6,403 nucleotides of DNA. It comes from DASPPM01 sp035604475 (GTDB lineage Bacteria; Pseudomonadota; Alphaproteobacteria; JACZXZ01). Made by a program: the position numbers and the translations under genes. Below, in pieces: positions 1-5,815 of the stretch; positions within the stretch are counted from its first letter, which is position 1, and the number at the start of each line of letters is the position of its first letter. Location of the stretch: assembly GCA_035604475.1 (NCBI GenBank), contig DATNIJ010000078.1, forward strand, positions 1-6,403. The letters are read 5' to 3'. The notes beneath the pieces were generated by a model. That model was given only the letters and a program-made list of their open reading frames with translations. It was not told the DNA's origin and ran no database searches.

Positions 1-607
1 CGAGGAGTTCGTCGAGAGCTTCACCTTCACGCGCTTCGAGCCCTCGGGCATGGTCGAGGGCAACGACGCGATCAAGATGTCGACCTCGATCCTCGACTAC
101 ATGTTCCGCGAGCTGGCCATCTCCTACATCGGGCGCCACGATCTCGCGCACGCGGAGCCGCACGACCTCATGCCCGACACCCTCGGGCGCGGGGCCGCCG
201 AGGGCGACCTGCCGCGCGGGACCGCCGACGCGCTGGGTGCTGTCGCGCGCGGCGCCTCCAACGGCTACTTGCGCGGCCATCTGCCCAAGTTTCAAGTGAT
301 CTCCGGGAGCCGTCCGGGCGGCAACGGGGCTGCCACCTCCGTCGTGGCGCAGGCCACGGCGGGGGTGGCGGTCGCTGGCGCCGTCTCGGTGGCGACCGCA
401 CACGCCCTGCACGGCGACGCCGCATCTGCCGTCGCCGTCAGTGCCACACTCGCCGAGGCGGCCGACTCCCGCCTCTCGCAGATCCGCGAGGCTCGCCTCA
501 AGGGCTACGAGGGCGATGCCTGCGGCGAGTGCGGCAATTTCACCCTGGTGCGTAACGGCACCTGTCTCAAGTGCGACACCTGTGGCGCCACCAGCGGTTG
601 CAGCTGA
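1..607 (+). CDS. nrdJ: Adenosylcobalamin-dependent ribonucleotide reductase, C-terminal part (5' end outside window)
   Basis: This is the last 201 codons (frame starting at base 2) of a class II ribonucleotide reductase, the cytoplasmic enzyme that makes deoxyribonucleotides using adenosylcobalamin. The visible part begins in the conserved stretch with FTRFEPSGMVEGNDAIKM, continues through SILDYMFRELAISYIGR, and passes through an Ala/Val-rich linker. It ends in a cysteine-rich tail with CGEC, CLKC, CDTC and a final GCS. In this family the C-terminal cysteines form a zinc-ribbon-like module and re-reduce the active site. The catalytic barrel lies upstream and cannot be checked here. The TGA stop is followed within 50 bases by a strong terminator, so the gene ends its transcript. 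Identity is secure from the combination of the GMVEGND region and the Cys tail; the partial state is only the window edge. Confidence 0.95.
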   Translation, partial: EEFVESFTFTRFEPSGMVEGNDAIKMSTSILDYMFRELAISYIGRHDLAHAEPHDLMPDTLGRGAAEGDLPRGTADALGAVARGASNGYLRGHLPKFQVISGSRPGGNGAATSVVAQATAGVAVAGAVSVATAHALHGDAASAVAVSATLAEAADSRLSQIREARLKGYEGDACGECGNFTLVRNGTCLKCDTCGATSGCS

Positions 608-934
608 GAATACCGCCGGCCCGGCGACATAGGTGTACTCCTCCCTGACCTTGGGGGATGCGGCAGCGGCGCATCCCCCTTTTTTCGCAAAGCTCCCTTG
701 GACACGCCTCGAGTGCGCTCGTCGACCTCGCGCGCGCGGCGGTCTGGTCATGCGAGCGCTTCGAGTAAGGCCTACGCCTCTTTGAGGTCCGGCGTATCGA
801 AGCCTTCGGTGAACCAGCCGTGGGTCGGCCCGGCGCGGTCAATATGCTTTGGCCACAAGGCTTACTTGGCGTATCGTTGCGGGCAAGCTTAGGTCATCTC
901 GGAAACGTCAGTTGGATAGAGGGGGGACGAAAAA
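608..934. other. Intergenic gap between nrdJ and the GYD gene
   Basis: Apart from the nrdJ terminator I see no gene here. Short open frames on both strands have low-complexity, Arg/Ser-rich translations and no ribosome binding site. The promoter of the next gene should lie in the last 100 bases. TTGGCG near 868 followed about 18 bases later by TAGGTC is the nearest match to a housekeeping promoter, but it is too weak to call. Confidence 0.5.
653..685 (+). terminator. Intrinsic (rho-independent) terminator of nrdJ
   Basis: A perfect 10-bp stem pairs GGGGGATGCG (653-662) with CGCATCCCCC (670-679) around a 7-base loop, followed directly by six T residues (680-685). It lies 45 bases after the nrdJ stop in the sense orientation. 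This is the clearest RNA-level signal in the window. Confidence 0.93.
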
Positions 935-1255
935 ATGCCGAAGTTTCTGATCAAAGGGAGCTACACCGCCGAGGGAATGAAGGGGCTGCAGAAGGACAAG
1001 GCGTCAGGCCGCGAGAAGTCGGTCGCGCGCGTCTGCAAGTCGGTCGGCGGCAAGCTCGATGCCATGTACTACGCGCTTGGGGATGACGACGTTCTTGCCG
1101 TCGTCGATCTGCCGAGCCATGTGCATGCGGCCTCGCTCTCCGTCGCGGTCGGGGCGAGCGGGATGGTCAGCGTGCGCACCGTGCCGCTTCTGACGGTCGC
1201 GGAAATGGACAAGGCGCTCGGCGAGGGCACGAAATATCGGCCGCCCGGCCGCTAA
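935..1255 (+). CDS. GYD-domain protein
   Basis: This gene encodes a 106-residue protein that fills a single GYD domain (Pfam GYD family), a small ferredoxin-like alpha/beta fold whose biochemical role is unknown. Visible family features are the opening beta strand KFLIKGSYTAEGMKGL (residues 3-18), a helix, then YYALGDDDVLAVVDLP (45-60) where the family normally reads G-(E/Y)-(Y/H)-D. A C-terminal strand and helix follow, around RTVPLLTVAEMDKAL (81-95). In this copy the motif is GDDD (49-52), so the aromatic residue is replaced but the conserved Asp is kept. The ATG is set by a strong G-rich ribosome binding site at 918-926, eight bases upstream. The protein is cytoplasmic, with no signal peptide. 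It sits alone, with gaps of about 300 bases on both sides, so it is probably monocistronic. Family assignment is fairly sure; function is unknown. Confidence 0.88.
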   Translation: MPKFLIKGSYTAEGMKGLQKDKASGREKSVARVCKSVGGKLDAMYYALGDDDVLAVVDLPSHVHAASLSVAVGASGMVSVRTVPLLTVAEMDKALGEGTKYRPPGR

Positions 1256-1558
1256 GTTGCGACACCGGTCCGGCCGCGCGCCCGCGCTGCCGGGTGCGCC
1301 CCGTGTCGGCTCAAGCCGCACTGCGGCGAGCCCGGCCTGATCAACCGGGCCAGCACATCCCTTAGCGTGGATGCGCGGAGTTTCGGACGACCGCCCGAAG
1401 ATGCGCTCAACGATCCCACGCCTTCGACCTCCGCGATCTCCCTGACGTGAAGCGGCCCCGCCTCAAAAAGATCACAGACTTCGCACGGAAAAGCCTCCTC
1501 GGCCGGCGCATTCTCATTCGGAAGATTGCGCGGTCCATGGCTTCGAGGAGGGTCCGTC
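1256..1558. other. Intergenic gap between the GYD gene and the small exported protein gene
   Basis: No gene is supported in these 303 bases. A minus-strand open frame runs through the gap and past the start of the next gene. Its translation has no recognisable motif, no good ribosome binding site, and it conflicts with a well-supported start at 1559. A weak dyad (GCCCGG at 1330-1335, CCGGGC at 1345-1350) has no T-tract. The promoter of the next gene presumably lies near 1450-1540, but I cannot identify it. Confidence 0.5.
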
Positions 1559-1855
1559 ATGAAGCTCTTTGCGGCAACGGCCGTTGGCTTCCTCGTCATC
1601 CTTCCCGCTTTGGCTCAGCAGGCCGGTCCGGGACAAGAGGAGGCGAATTCTCCGCCGGGTCAGCACGTGCTTGCGCTGGCCCCGCAAGCGCCTCGCACCC
1701 CTCCCGCCCCGCAAGCCCGAGCCCGCTCACTGGCAGCCGTGCAGGCGGCTGGTGGCGGCTCGGAGGCCCCGCTGGGCGACCGGATGCGCCGGACCATGCC
1801 CATTGATGTCGCCATCGCGGCGGACTTCCTTCGCTTGCATGCCCGGCCGTTCTGA
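1559..1855 (+). CDS. Small exported protein of unknown function
   Basis: I do not recognise this 98-residue protein. The N-terminus MKLFAATAVGFLVILPALA is a classical Sec signal peptide: a Lys, a hydrophobic core, and a probable cut after ALA at residue 19, before QQAGPG. The mature part (about 79 residues) is rich in Pro, Ala, Gln and Arg, and probably disordered at residues 20-72. A more ordered-looking tail, roughly RRTMPIDVAIAADFLRLHARPF, ends the protein. It has no cysteine, so it is neither a lipoprotein nor a haem protein. The start is chosen over an upstream ATG at 1526 because GAGGAGGG at 1545-1552 stands six bases before 1559 and the signal peptide begins exactly there. It is probably periplasmic or secreted. 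Signal peptide plus strong ribosome binding site make it likely real, although other frames are also open here as usual in GC-rich DNA. Confidence 0.68.
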   Translation: MKLFAATAVGFLVILPALAQQAGPGQEEANSPPGQHVLALAPQAPRTPPAPQARARSLAAVQAAGGGSEAPLGDRMRRTMPIDVAIAADFLRLHARPF

Positions 1856-1959
1856 CCGCCGGCAAGCAAGAGGGCTCGCAGGACCCCGCTCCCGGAAAAC
1901 CCGAGACCTTACGTCGAGGCCCTGGTAATTTGGCGCTTCTCAAGCGAGAGAGGAGCGCC

Positions 1960-2355
1960 ATGGCGCGACCCTATGCCCCGCTCGACCATGCCTCGATCGC
2001 GGTCGGCGACCTCGCGGCATCGGCCGCGTTCTACGATGCGGCCCTCGCCCCGCTCGGGCTTGCCCGCGCCAAGGCCGCGGCGCACGCGATCGGCTACGGC
2101 CCCGGCCACCCGGTCTTTTGGATCATCGAGCGCGGCAGCAAGGGGCGGGCGAAACCCGGCCTCGGGCTCCATTTCTGCTTCGGCGCGCGCACGCGTGCCG
2201 AGGTCGACGCCTTCCACAGCACTGCCCTTGCCCACGGCGGCAGCGACAACGGCGCACCCGGCCTCAGGCCCGAGTATCACCCCGACTATTACGGCGCCTT
2301 CGTCCTCGACCCCGACGGCTACAAGCTGGGTGCTGTGTGCCACCAGCCGGCGTAG
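1960..2355 (+). CDS. VOC-superfamily (glyoxalase/bleomycin resistance/dioxygenase fold) protein
   Basis: This gene encodes a 131-residue single-domain VOC protein, a cytoplasmic fold built of paired beta-alpha-beta-beta-beta modules that usually holds a divalent metal. The first module opens with LDHASIAVGDLAASAAFYDAAL (residues 8-29), giving metal-ligand candidate His10. The second opens with GLHFCFGARTRAEVDAFH, giving His71, and ends with YYGAFVLDPDGYKLGAVCH. In related proteins the last motif reads DPDG-x-x-(I/L)-E-A, and that Glu is a metal ligand; here it is Gly124 (KLGAV). The protein may therefore bind metal differently or not catalyse the usual chemistry. Substrate is unknown. The ATG at 1960 has AGGAG at 1951-1955 just before it; a TTG ten codons upstream is open but unsupported. 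The gene converges on the cytochrome c gene, 24 bases away. Confidence 0.9.
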   Translation: MARPYAPLDHASIAVGDLAASAAFYDAALAPLGLARAKAAAHAIGYGPGHPVFWIIERGSKGRAKPGLGLHFCFGARTRAEVDAFHSTALAHGGSDNGAPGLRPEYHPDYYGAFVLDPDGYKLGAVCHQPA

Positions 2356-2379
2356 CGGCCAAGCACCCGCAAGCGGCCG

Positions 2380-2772
2380 TCATTGCCGCGTCGCTTCCTT
2401 GAGATAGGCGATGAGATCCGCGCGCTCCTGATCATCCTTGACGCCGGCATAGCCCATGCGCGTGCCGGGAACGAACTTGGTCGGGTTCTGGAGAAACTTG
2501 TCGAGGGTCTGCTCGTTCCAGACAAGCCCTCCCTCGCCCGCCTTCTTCATCGCCGCGGAATAGGGGAAGCCGGGGACGCTGCCGGCGCGCCGGCCGAAGA
2601 GGCCGGCATGCCGCGGCCCCGTGCGATCGCGATCGATCGAATGGCAGGCCATGCATCGCCCGTAGATCTTCTCGCCGCGCGCCGGGTCTCCGGGCGGCAG
2701 CGCCGAGACGGCAAGCGGCACCGTCGCGGCAAGGACGACAAGTGCCGCCGCTCGCAAAGCGTTCATGCGCAT
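2380..2772 (-). CDS. Class I (c2/mitochondrial type) monohaem cytochrome c, periplasmic
   Basis: This gene encodes a 130-residue soluble electron carrier. Residues 1-24 form a Sec signal peptide (MRMNALRAAALVVLAATVPLAVSA). One haem site is visible, C40-M-A-C43-H44, with His44 as the proximal ligand. The sequence TGPRHAGLFGRRAGSVPGFPYSAAM and then VWNEQTLDKFLQNP match the mitochondrial/c2 layout. Met106 in PGTRMGYAG is the distal ligand, and the C-terminal helix (DDQERADLIAYLKEAT) closes the fold, so all key residues are present. It should carry electrons in the periplasm between membrane complexes or to a dedicated partner. It lies 41 bases after the ferritin-like gene on the same strand. The start is uncertain: ATG at 2772 and ATG at 2766 are both open, and neither has a clear ribosome binding site. 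A GC-rich hairpin fills the space just upstream, so coupling with or processing from the upstream message is possible. Confidence 0.93.
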   Translation of the reverse strand: MRMNALRAAALVVLAATVPLAVSALPPGDPARGEKIYGRCMACHSIDRDRTGPRHAGLFGRRAGSVPGFPYSAAMKKAGEGGLVWNEQTLDKFLQNPTKFVPGTRMGYAGVKDDQERADLIAYLKEATRQ

Positions 2773-2776
2773 GATG

Positions 2777-2805
2777 AGCTTGGCCGGCCGTCGCGGCCGG
2801 CAGCT
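2777..2805 (-). promoter_or_regulatory. GC-rich hairpin between the ferritin-like and cytochrome c genes
   Basis: A perfect 8-bp inverted repeat, GCCGGCCG (2783-2790) and CGGCCGGC (2794-2801), surrounds a 3-base loop. AGCT on both sides (2777-2780, 2802-2805) can extend the stem past a 2-base bulge. It follows the ferritin-like stop codon by 8 bases and ends 4 bases before the cytochrome start. No T-run follows in the minus-strand direction, so it looks more like an mRNA processing, stability or translation-control element than a simple terminator. Confidence 0.5.
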
Positions 2806-2813
2806 ACCCCGGG

Positions 2814-3407
2814 TTAGGAGACGAAAGCCTCGGGTACGGGAGCTTCGCCGAGCGCTTGGCGCAGGACCGCCCAGTGCATGGCTTCATCGCCGAGGATACT
2901 CCCCGCGGCCTTGGCGAGATCGCGGCTCTTGAAGAGCGGGAGGGCGCCGAGATAGGCGGACACCGCACCCCGCTCGAGCCCGGCAGCGAAGCGGAGCACG
3001 TCGGCTTGGCTCTTCAGCTTGTCGGTCGGGAAGTGATAGTCCGCGGTCTTCTTGGCCTCGACCGGCTTGCCGCCGAGCTTCTTGACCGTGCTGGCGAGGA
3101 GTTCGGCGTGCGCCTTGTGCTGTCCCTGGAAGGTGACGGCGAGATCGAGCACCGGCTTCTGCAAGAGGCCGCTTTCGGCGCCGACCTGATAGGCGGCGAT
3201 CGCCTCCTGCTCGGCGCCAAGGGCGGTATTGAGAATGGTCACATCGCTCGTTCCCGTGGCACCACCCTTCTTCTCGGCTTCCGCGGCAAGGGCTTCGTTG
3301 CCGGCGAGGAGGGCTAGCGCGGCCGCCGAGAAAGCGGCCTTCCCGCTCCGCGCGAGGAAAGCACGCCGGGCAATCAGCTGGAACGTCGGGACGAAAATCT
3401 GCGGCAT
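2814..3407 (-). CDS. Tat-exported ferritin-like domain protein
   Basis: This gene encodes a 197-residue protein with a Tat-type leader: residues 13-18 read ARRAFL, followed by a hydrophobic stretch (AAFSAAALALLAG) and an ALAAEA cleavage region near residue 43. A four-helix ferritin-like bundle follows. Helix 1 has GAEQEAIAAY (E66, E68), helix 2 has FQGQHKAHAELL (H97, H100, E102), helix 3 has LERGAVSAY (E145), and helix 4 has GDEAMHWAVL (E175, H178). This layout suits a di-metal or di-iron site, with HxxH rather than ExxH on helix 2. The twin-arginine leader suggests export folded with its cofactor. The substrate is unknown; it is probably an iron-binding or peroxide-handling protein of the periplasm. 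ATG 3407 is chosen because AGGAGG stands six bases upstream (3414-3419). The frame stays open to 3581 only because it runs through a repeat. The cytochrome c gene follows on the same strand. Confidence 0.88.
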   Translation of the reverse strand: MPQIFVPTFQLIARRAFLARSGKAAFSAAALALLAGNEALAAEAEKKGGATGTSDVTILNTALGAEQEAIAAYQVGAESGLLQKPVLDLAVTFQGQHKAHAELLASTVKKLGGKPVEAKKTADYHFPTDKLKSQADVLRFAAGLERGAVSAYLGALPLFKSRDLAKAAGSILGDEAMHWAVLRQALGEAPVPEAFVS

Positions 3408-3441
3408 GGTTGCCTCCTCTATGATGGAACGAAACCGTGTC

Positions 3442-3600
3442 CTAGTGCCGGCCTTCAAGACTCCGAGCGTCACCCCCACCCCACCCTCCCCCTTCAAGGG
3501 GGAGGGGGACTTCGTTGCCTTGCCATGCACTTCCCCTCCCCCCTTGAGGGGGAGGGTTAGGGTGGGGGGTGTGTCACGCATCCATGATTCCAGGCACTAG
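3442..3600. repeat. MITE/REP-like palindromic element with terminal inverted repeats
   Basis: A non-coding element fills most of the 220-base gap between the sigma factor and ferritin-like genes. Its ends are perfect 8-bp inverted repeats, CTAGTGCC (3442-3449) and GGCACTAG (3593-3600). Inside are two facing copies of a C/G-rich hairpin. The first pairs CCCTCCCCC with GGGGGAGGG (3484-3492/3498-3506), and the second pairs the same sequences (3534-3542/3548-3556). Outer arms CACCCCCACCCCACCC (3471-3486) and GGGTTAGGGTGGGGGGTGTG (3554-3573) also pair imperfectly, so the whole region can fold into one large cruciform. CTAG at each outer edge could instead be a target duplication flanking TGCC...GGCA ends. 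This CCCTCCCCC...GGGGGAGGG type resembles intergenic repeats known in many alphaproteobacterial genomes. It encodes no transposase. Confidence 0.8.
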
Positions 3601-3627
3601 CGCGGAACGGTGGCGAGCAAGCCGCCG

Positions 3628-4389
3628 TCAGTCGCGCTCGGCGGCGGGTGCGATCGCGAGGCGGCGAAGAACTTTGTCGATGACCCGGTCGCAGCGCGCG
3701 CCGTCGAAGGGAAAGCTGTCCTCGAGCACGCTCGCGAGCTTGCGGCCGAGGTCCTTCTGCAGCAATCCTCGCGCGCGGAAGAAGCGGGTGCGCACGGTCT
3801 CCGCCGGGACCTCGAGGATGGCCGCCGTCTCCTCGACCGAGAGCTGCTCGACCGCGCGCAGGACAAAGGCGGCGCGGAAGGCAGGCGGCAGCCTGTCGAC
3901 CGCGCGCTCGAGCAGATGGCGGATCTCGGTGCGCGCGGCGTCCGCCTCGGGAGACGGCTGGAAGAGCGCGGCCGAGGGCGCAACTTCCGCGCTGAGCGGA
4001 AGCCGGGCGATCTCGTCGAGCTCGACCATCTCGCGCCTACGGCGCACGTAGGCGAGCGCCTCGTTCAAGGCGATGCGGGAGAGCCAGGTCGAGAGACTGG
4101 CTTCCTCGCGCCAGCTCGCGAGTGCCGCAAAGCCGCGCACATAGGCCTCCTGGACCATTTCCTCGGCCTCGAAATCATTGCCCACGACGGCGCGGACGAG
4201 GCGGAACAGGCGGCGGTTGTTGCGCCGCATGATGAGCGCGAAGGCTCGACCGTCGCCCTGCCGCACCCGGGCGACGAGCTCGGAATCGGAGGGCCCCTCC
4301 GCAACGGCCTTGAGGGCTGCTTCTGTCATGTCCGTTAGATGCGCGAGCTTGCGGAACGTTCCCGCAAAAAGATACGGCTTCACCGCCAT
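3628..4389 (-). CDS. ECF-type RNA polymerase sigma-70 factor
   Basis: This gene encodes a 253-residue two-domain sigma factor of the extracytoplasmic-function class, which directs RNA polymerase to a small set of promoters in response to a signal. Sigma region 2 spans about residues 37-118 (SELVARVRQGDGRAF, then DFEAEEMVQEAYVRGFAAL, and STWLSRIALNEALAYVRRRR). Region 4 spans about 155-212 (LPPAFRAAFVLRAVEQLS, then the helix-turn-helix VEETAAILEVPAETVRTRFFRAR). A tail after region 4 carries FPFDGARCDRVIDKVLRRL, a short Cys-containing extension beyond the minimal ECF fold. Regions 1 and 3 are absent, as expected. Start 4389 uses GGAGG overlapping the P450 stop, with a long spacer of about 14 bases. 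ATG 4329 (MTEAALKAV) would give a more typical 233-residue protein but lacks a ribosome binding site. No anti-sigma gene is adjacent on either side. Confidence 0.92.
   Translation of the reverse strand: MAVKPYLFAGTFRKLAHLTDMTEAALKAVAEGPSDSELVARVRQGDGRAFALIMRRNNRRLFRLVRAVVGNDFEAEEMVQEAYVRGFAALASWREEASLSTWLSRIALNEALAYVRRRREMVELDEIARLPLSAEVAPSAALFQPSPEADAARTEIRHLLERAVDRLPPAFRAAFVLRAVEQLSVEETAAILEVPAETVRTRFFRARGLLQKDLGRKLASVLEDSFPFDGARCDRVIDKVLRRLAIAPAAERD
4334..4362 (-). promoter_or_regulatory. Candidate ECF-type promoter / palindrome at the sigma gene start
   Basis: A perfect 10-bp palindrome GGAACGTTCC (4353-4362) lies inside the first codons of the long form of the sigma gene. Read on the minus strand, GGAAC resembles the -35 element of ECF-dependent promoters. 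TCTAAC follows 18 bases later (4338-4333), ending four bases before the internal ATG at 4329. Such a promoter would yield an almost leaderless message starting at that ATG and could allow self-activation. This is pattern matching only; the -10 match is weak. Confidence 0.25.
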
Positions 4390-4408
4390 TTGGGAAGGCA
4401 GGCCCTCC

Positions 4409-5815
4409 TCAAGGGGCGCGCCGCTCGAGCCGCATCGGCAAGCCGCCCTTGGGCCGGAGCGTGATGAGACCGAGCGGCTCCACCTCGTGGCCGGGTACGA
4501 GCTTCAGGCGAAAGTGCTGGGCCACGTCCGCCACGATGAGGATCGCCTCCTGCATGGCGAAGCCGGCGCCGATGCAGATGCGCGGGCCCCCGCCGAAGGG
4601 GATATAGGCGTAGCGGGGAAGGCGCTCGAGGTGCTCCGGCGCCATGCGCTCGGGGTCGAAGACGAGCGGGCGCTCCCACAGCTTCTCATGACGGTGGATG
4701 AGCCAAGGCGAGATCACCACGCTCGAGCCTTTGGGTACCTTATGCCCCTCGATCTCGTCGTCTGCCAAGGCCTCGCGCGACATGGTGTGCGCCGGCGGGT
4801 AGAGCCGCATGGCCTCCTCGATGACCATGCGCGTATAGCCGAGCTGCGGGACATCGTCGTAGCGGGGCGGGCGAGCGCCGAGCACGGCTTCGAGCTCGGC
4901 CTGGAGTCTCTCCTCGACCGCGGGATGGAGTGCTACGAGATACCATGTCCAGGCGAGCGCGTTCGCCGTCGTCTCGTGCCCGGCCGTGAAGATGGTCGCG
5001 ATCTGGTCGCGCAGCTCGCGATCGCCCATGCCCTCGCCCGTCTCCTCGTCGCGCGCCGCTAGCAGCAGGCCGAGGAGATCGTCGGATCGCCTCGCTTGGT
5101 GCCGGCGCCGCTCGATGATGCCGTAGATGATCTCGTCGAGGACGCGCTCGGCACCTTCGATGCGGCGTGCCTGCAGCCGCGGGAGCCAGCGCGGCAGGCC
5201 CAGGAGATCGAAGAGCGCCGGCCTGCCGCCCAGGCGCTGATAGTCGCGCACGGCATCGCGCACTTCGTCCACGCGCTCGCGGATGTCGCTCGAGAACATG
5301 GTGCGCGTGATGATGTCGAGCGTGAGCCGCGCCATCTCCTCGGCGACGTCCCGCACCCCGCCTTGGCCGTGGCCCTGCCAAGCTTGCAGCATGTCGAGGG
5401 TCGCCTCGACCATCGCGGGTGCGAAGCCCTCGAGGCGCTTGGGGTGGAAGGCGGGCGCCATTGTACGCCGCTGGCGGCGCCAGGTTTCGCCTTCGCTCGT
5501 GAGCAGGCCCTGGCCGAGCGGCTTCAAGAGCTGGCGCGCGATGAAGCTCTTCACGTAATTGTCGGCGCGGTCGAGCAGCACGTGCTTCACCGCCGCGGGC
5601 GCGTTGGCGACGAGAACGCGGCGGAAGAGCATGCGCGTCTCGATGAAATCCTCGCGGAAGGCGTCGTCCGACCAGGCTGCGAGCGAGTTCTTGTGGAGGC
5701 GCCACGCCCGCACGAGGCCGGAGGAGCGGCGCGCCGGGCGGGGAGGTGCGGCAAGCTTGGGGGATGCGGGATCGCTCGGCTCGGCGCGCGCGGGAGCGGC
5801 GGCGCTAGACGCCAT
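4409..5815 (-). CDS. Cytochrome P450 monooxygenase
   Basis: This gene encodes a 468-residue soluble P450, a haem-thiolate enzyme that inserts one oxygen atom from O2 into an organic substrate using electrons from a redox partner. All landmarks are present: C-helix WRRQR (W112 to R116), I-helix oxygen-activation motif AGHETT (278-283), K-helix ExxR as E334-AM-R337, a PER motif at FDPERM, and the haem-binding loop FGGGPRICIG (407-416) with Cys414 as ligand. There is no N-terminal membrane anchor; the first 30 residues are Ala/Pro-rich. The substrate cannot be read from sequence. No ferredoxin or reductase gene is in the window, so electrons must come from elsewhere. ATG 5815 is preceded by GGGAGG six bases upstream and overlaps the end of the previous gene by 11 bases, indicating translational coupling. 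An upstream ATG at 5899 is open but lies wholly in that gene. Confidence 0.96.
   Translation of the reverse strand: MASSAAAPARAEPSDPASPKLAAPPRPARRSSGLVRAWRLHKNSLAAWSDDAFREDFIETRMLFRRVLVANAPAAVKHVLLDRADNYVKSFIARQLLKPLGQGLLTSEGETWRRQRRTMAPAFHPKRLEGFAPAMVEATLDMLQAWQGHGQGGVRDVAEEMARLTLDIITRTMFSSDIRERVDEVRDAVRDYQRLGGRPALFDLLGLPRWLPRLQARRIEGAERVLDEIIYGIIERRRHQARRSDDLLGLLLAARDEETGEGMGDRELRDQIATIFTAGHETTANALAWTWYLVALHPAVEERLQAELEAVLGARPPRYDDVPQLGYTRMVIEEAMRLYPPAHTMSREALADDEIEGHKVPKGSSVVISPWLIHRHEKLWERPLVFDPERMAPEHLERLPRYAYIPFGGGPRICIGAGFAMQEAILIVADVAQHFRLKLVPGHEVEPLGLITLRPKGGLPMRLERRAP

Noticed and set aside
608..934. Possible small RNA or riboswitch after nrdJ (cobalamin element considered because of the B12-dependent enzyme)
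   Set aside because: I see no B12-box-like motif or stable fold apart from the terminator, and a cobalamin riboswitch would be expected upstream of a gene it controls, not after nrdJ.
1252..1599. Minus-strand open frame with a vaguely helix-turn-helix-like stretch (REIAEVEGVGS)
   Set aside because: The resemblance is too short, no ribosome binding site is present, and the frame collides with the supported start at 1559. A decayed recombinase fragment was considered, but nothing else in the gap supports it.
2356..2379. Possible bidirectional terminator between the convergent VOC and cytochrome c genes
   Set aside because: Only a 5-bp CGGCC/GGCCG pairing with a 14-base loop and no T-run on either strand is visible.
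3408..3581. N-terminal extension of the ferritin-like protein to an ATG at 3581
   Set aside because: The extra 58 residues are only a translation of the palindromic repeat, while the ATG at 3407 has an ideal ribosome binding site and a Tat leader right after it.
3610..4338. Long plus-strand open frame of 242 codons antisense to the sigma factor
   Set aside because: It is the mirror of a clearly recognised ECF sigma gene. Its translation has no domain, and GC-rich third positions keep opposite frames open by chance.
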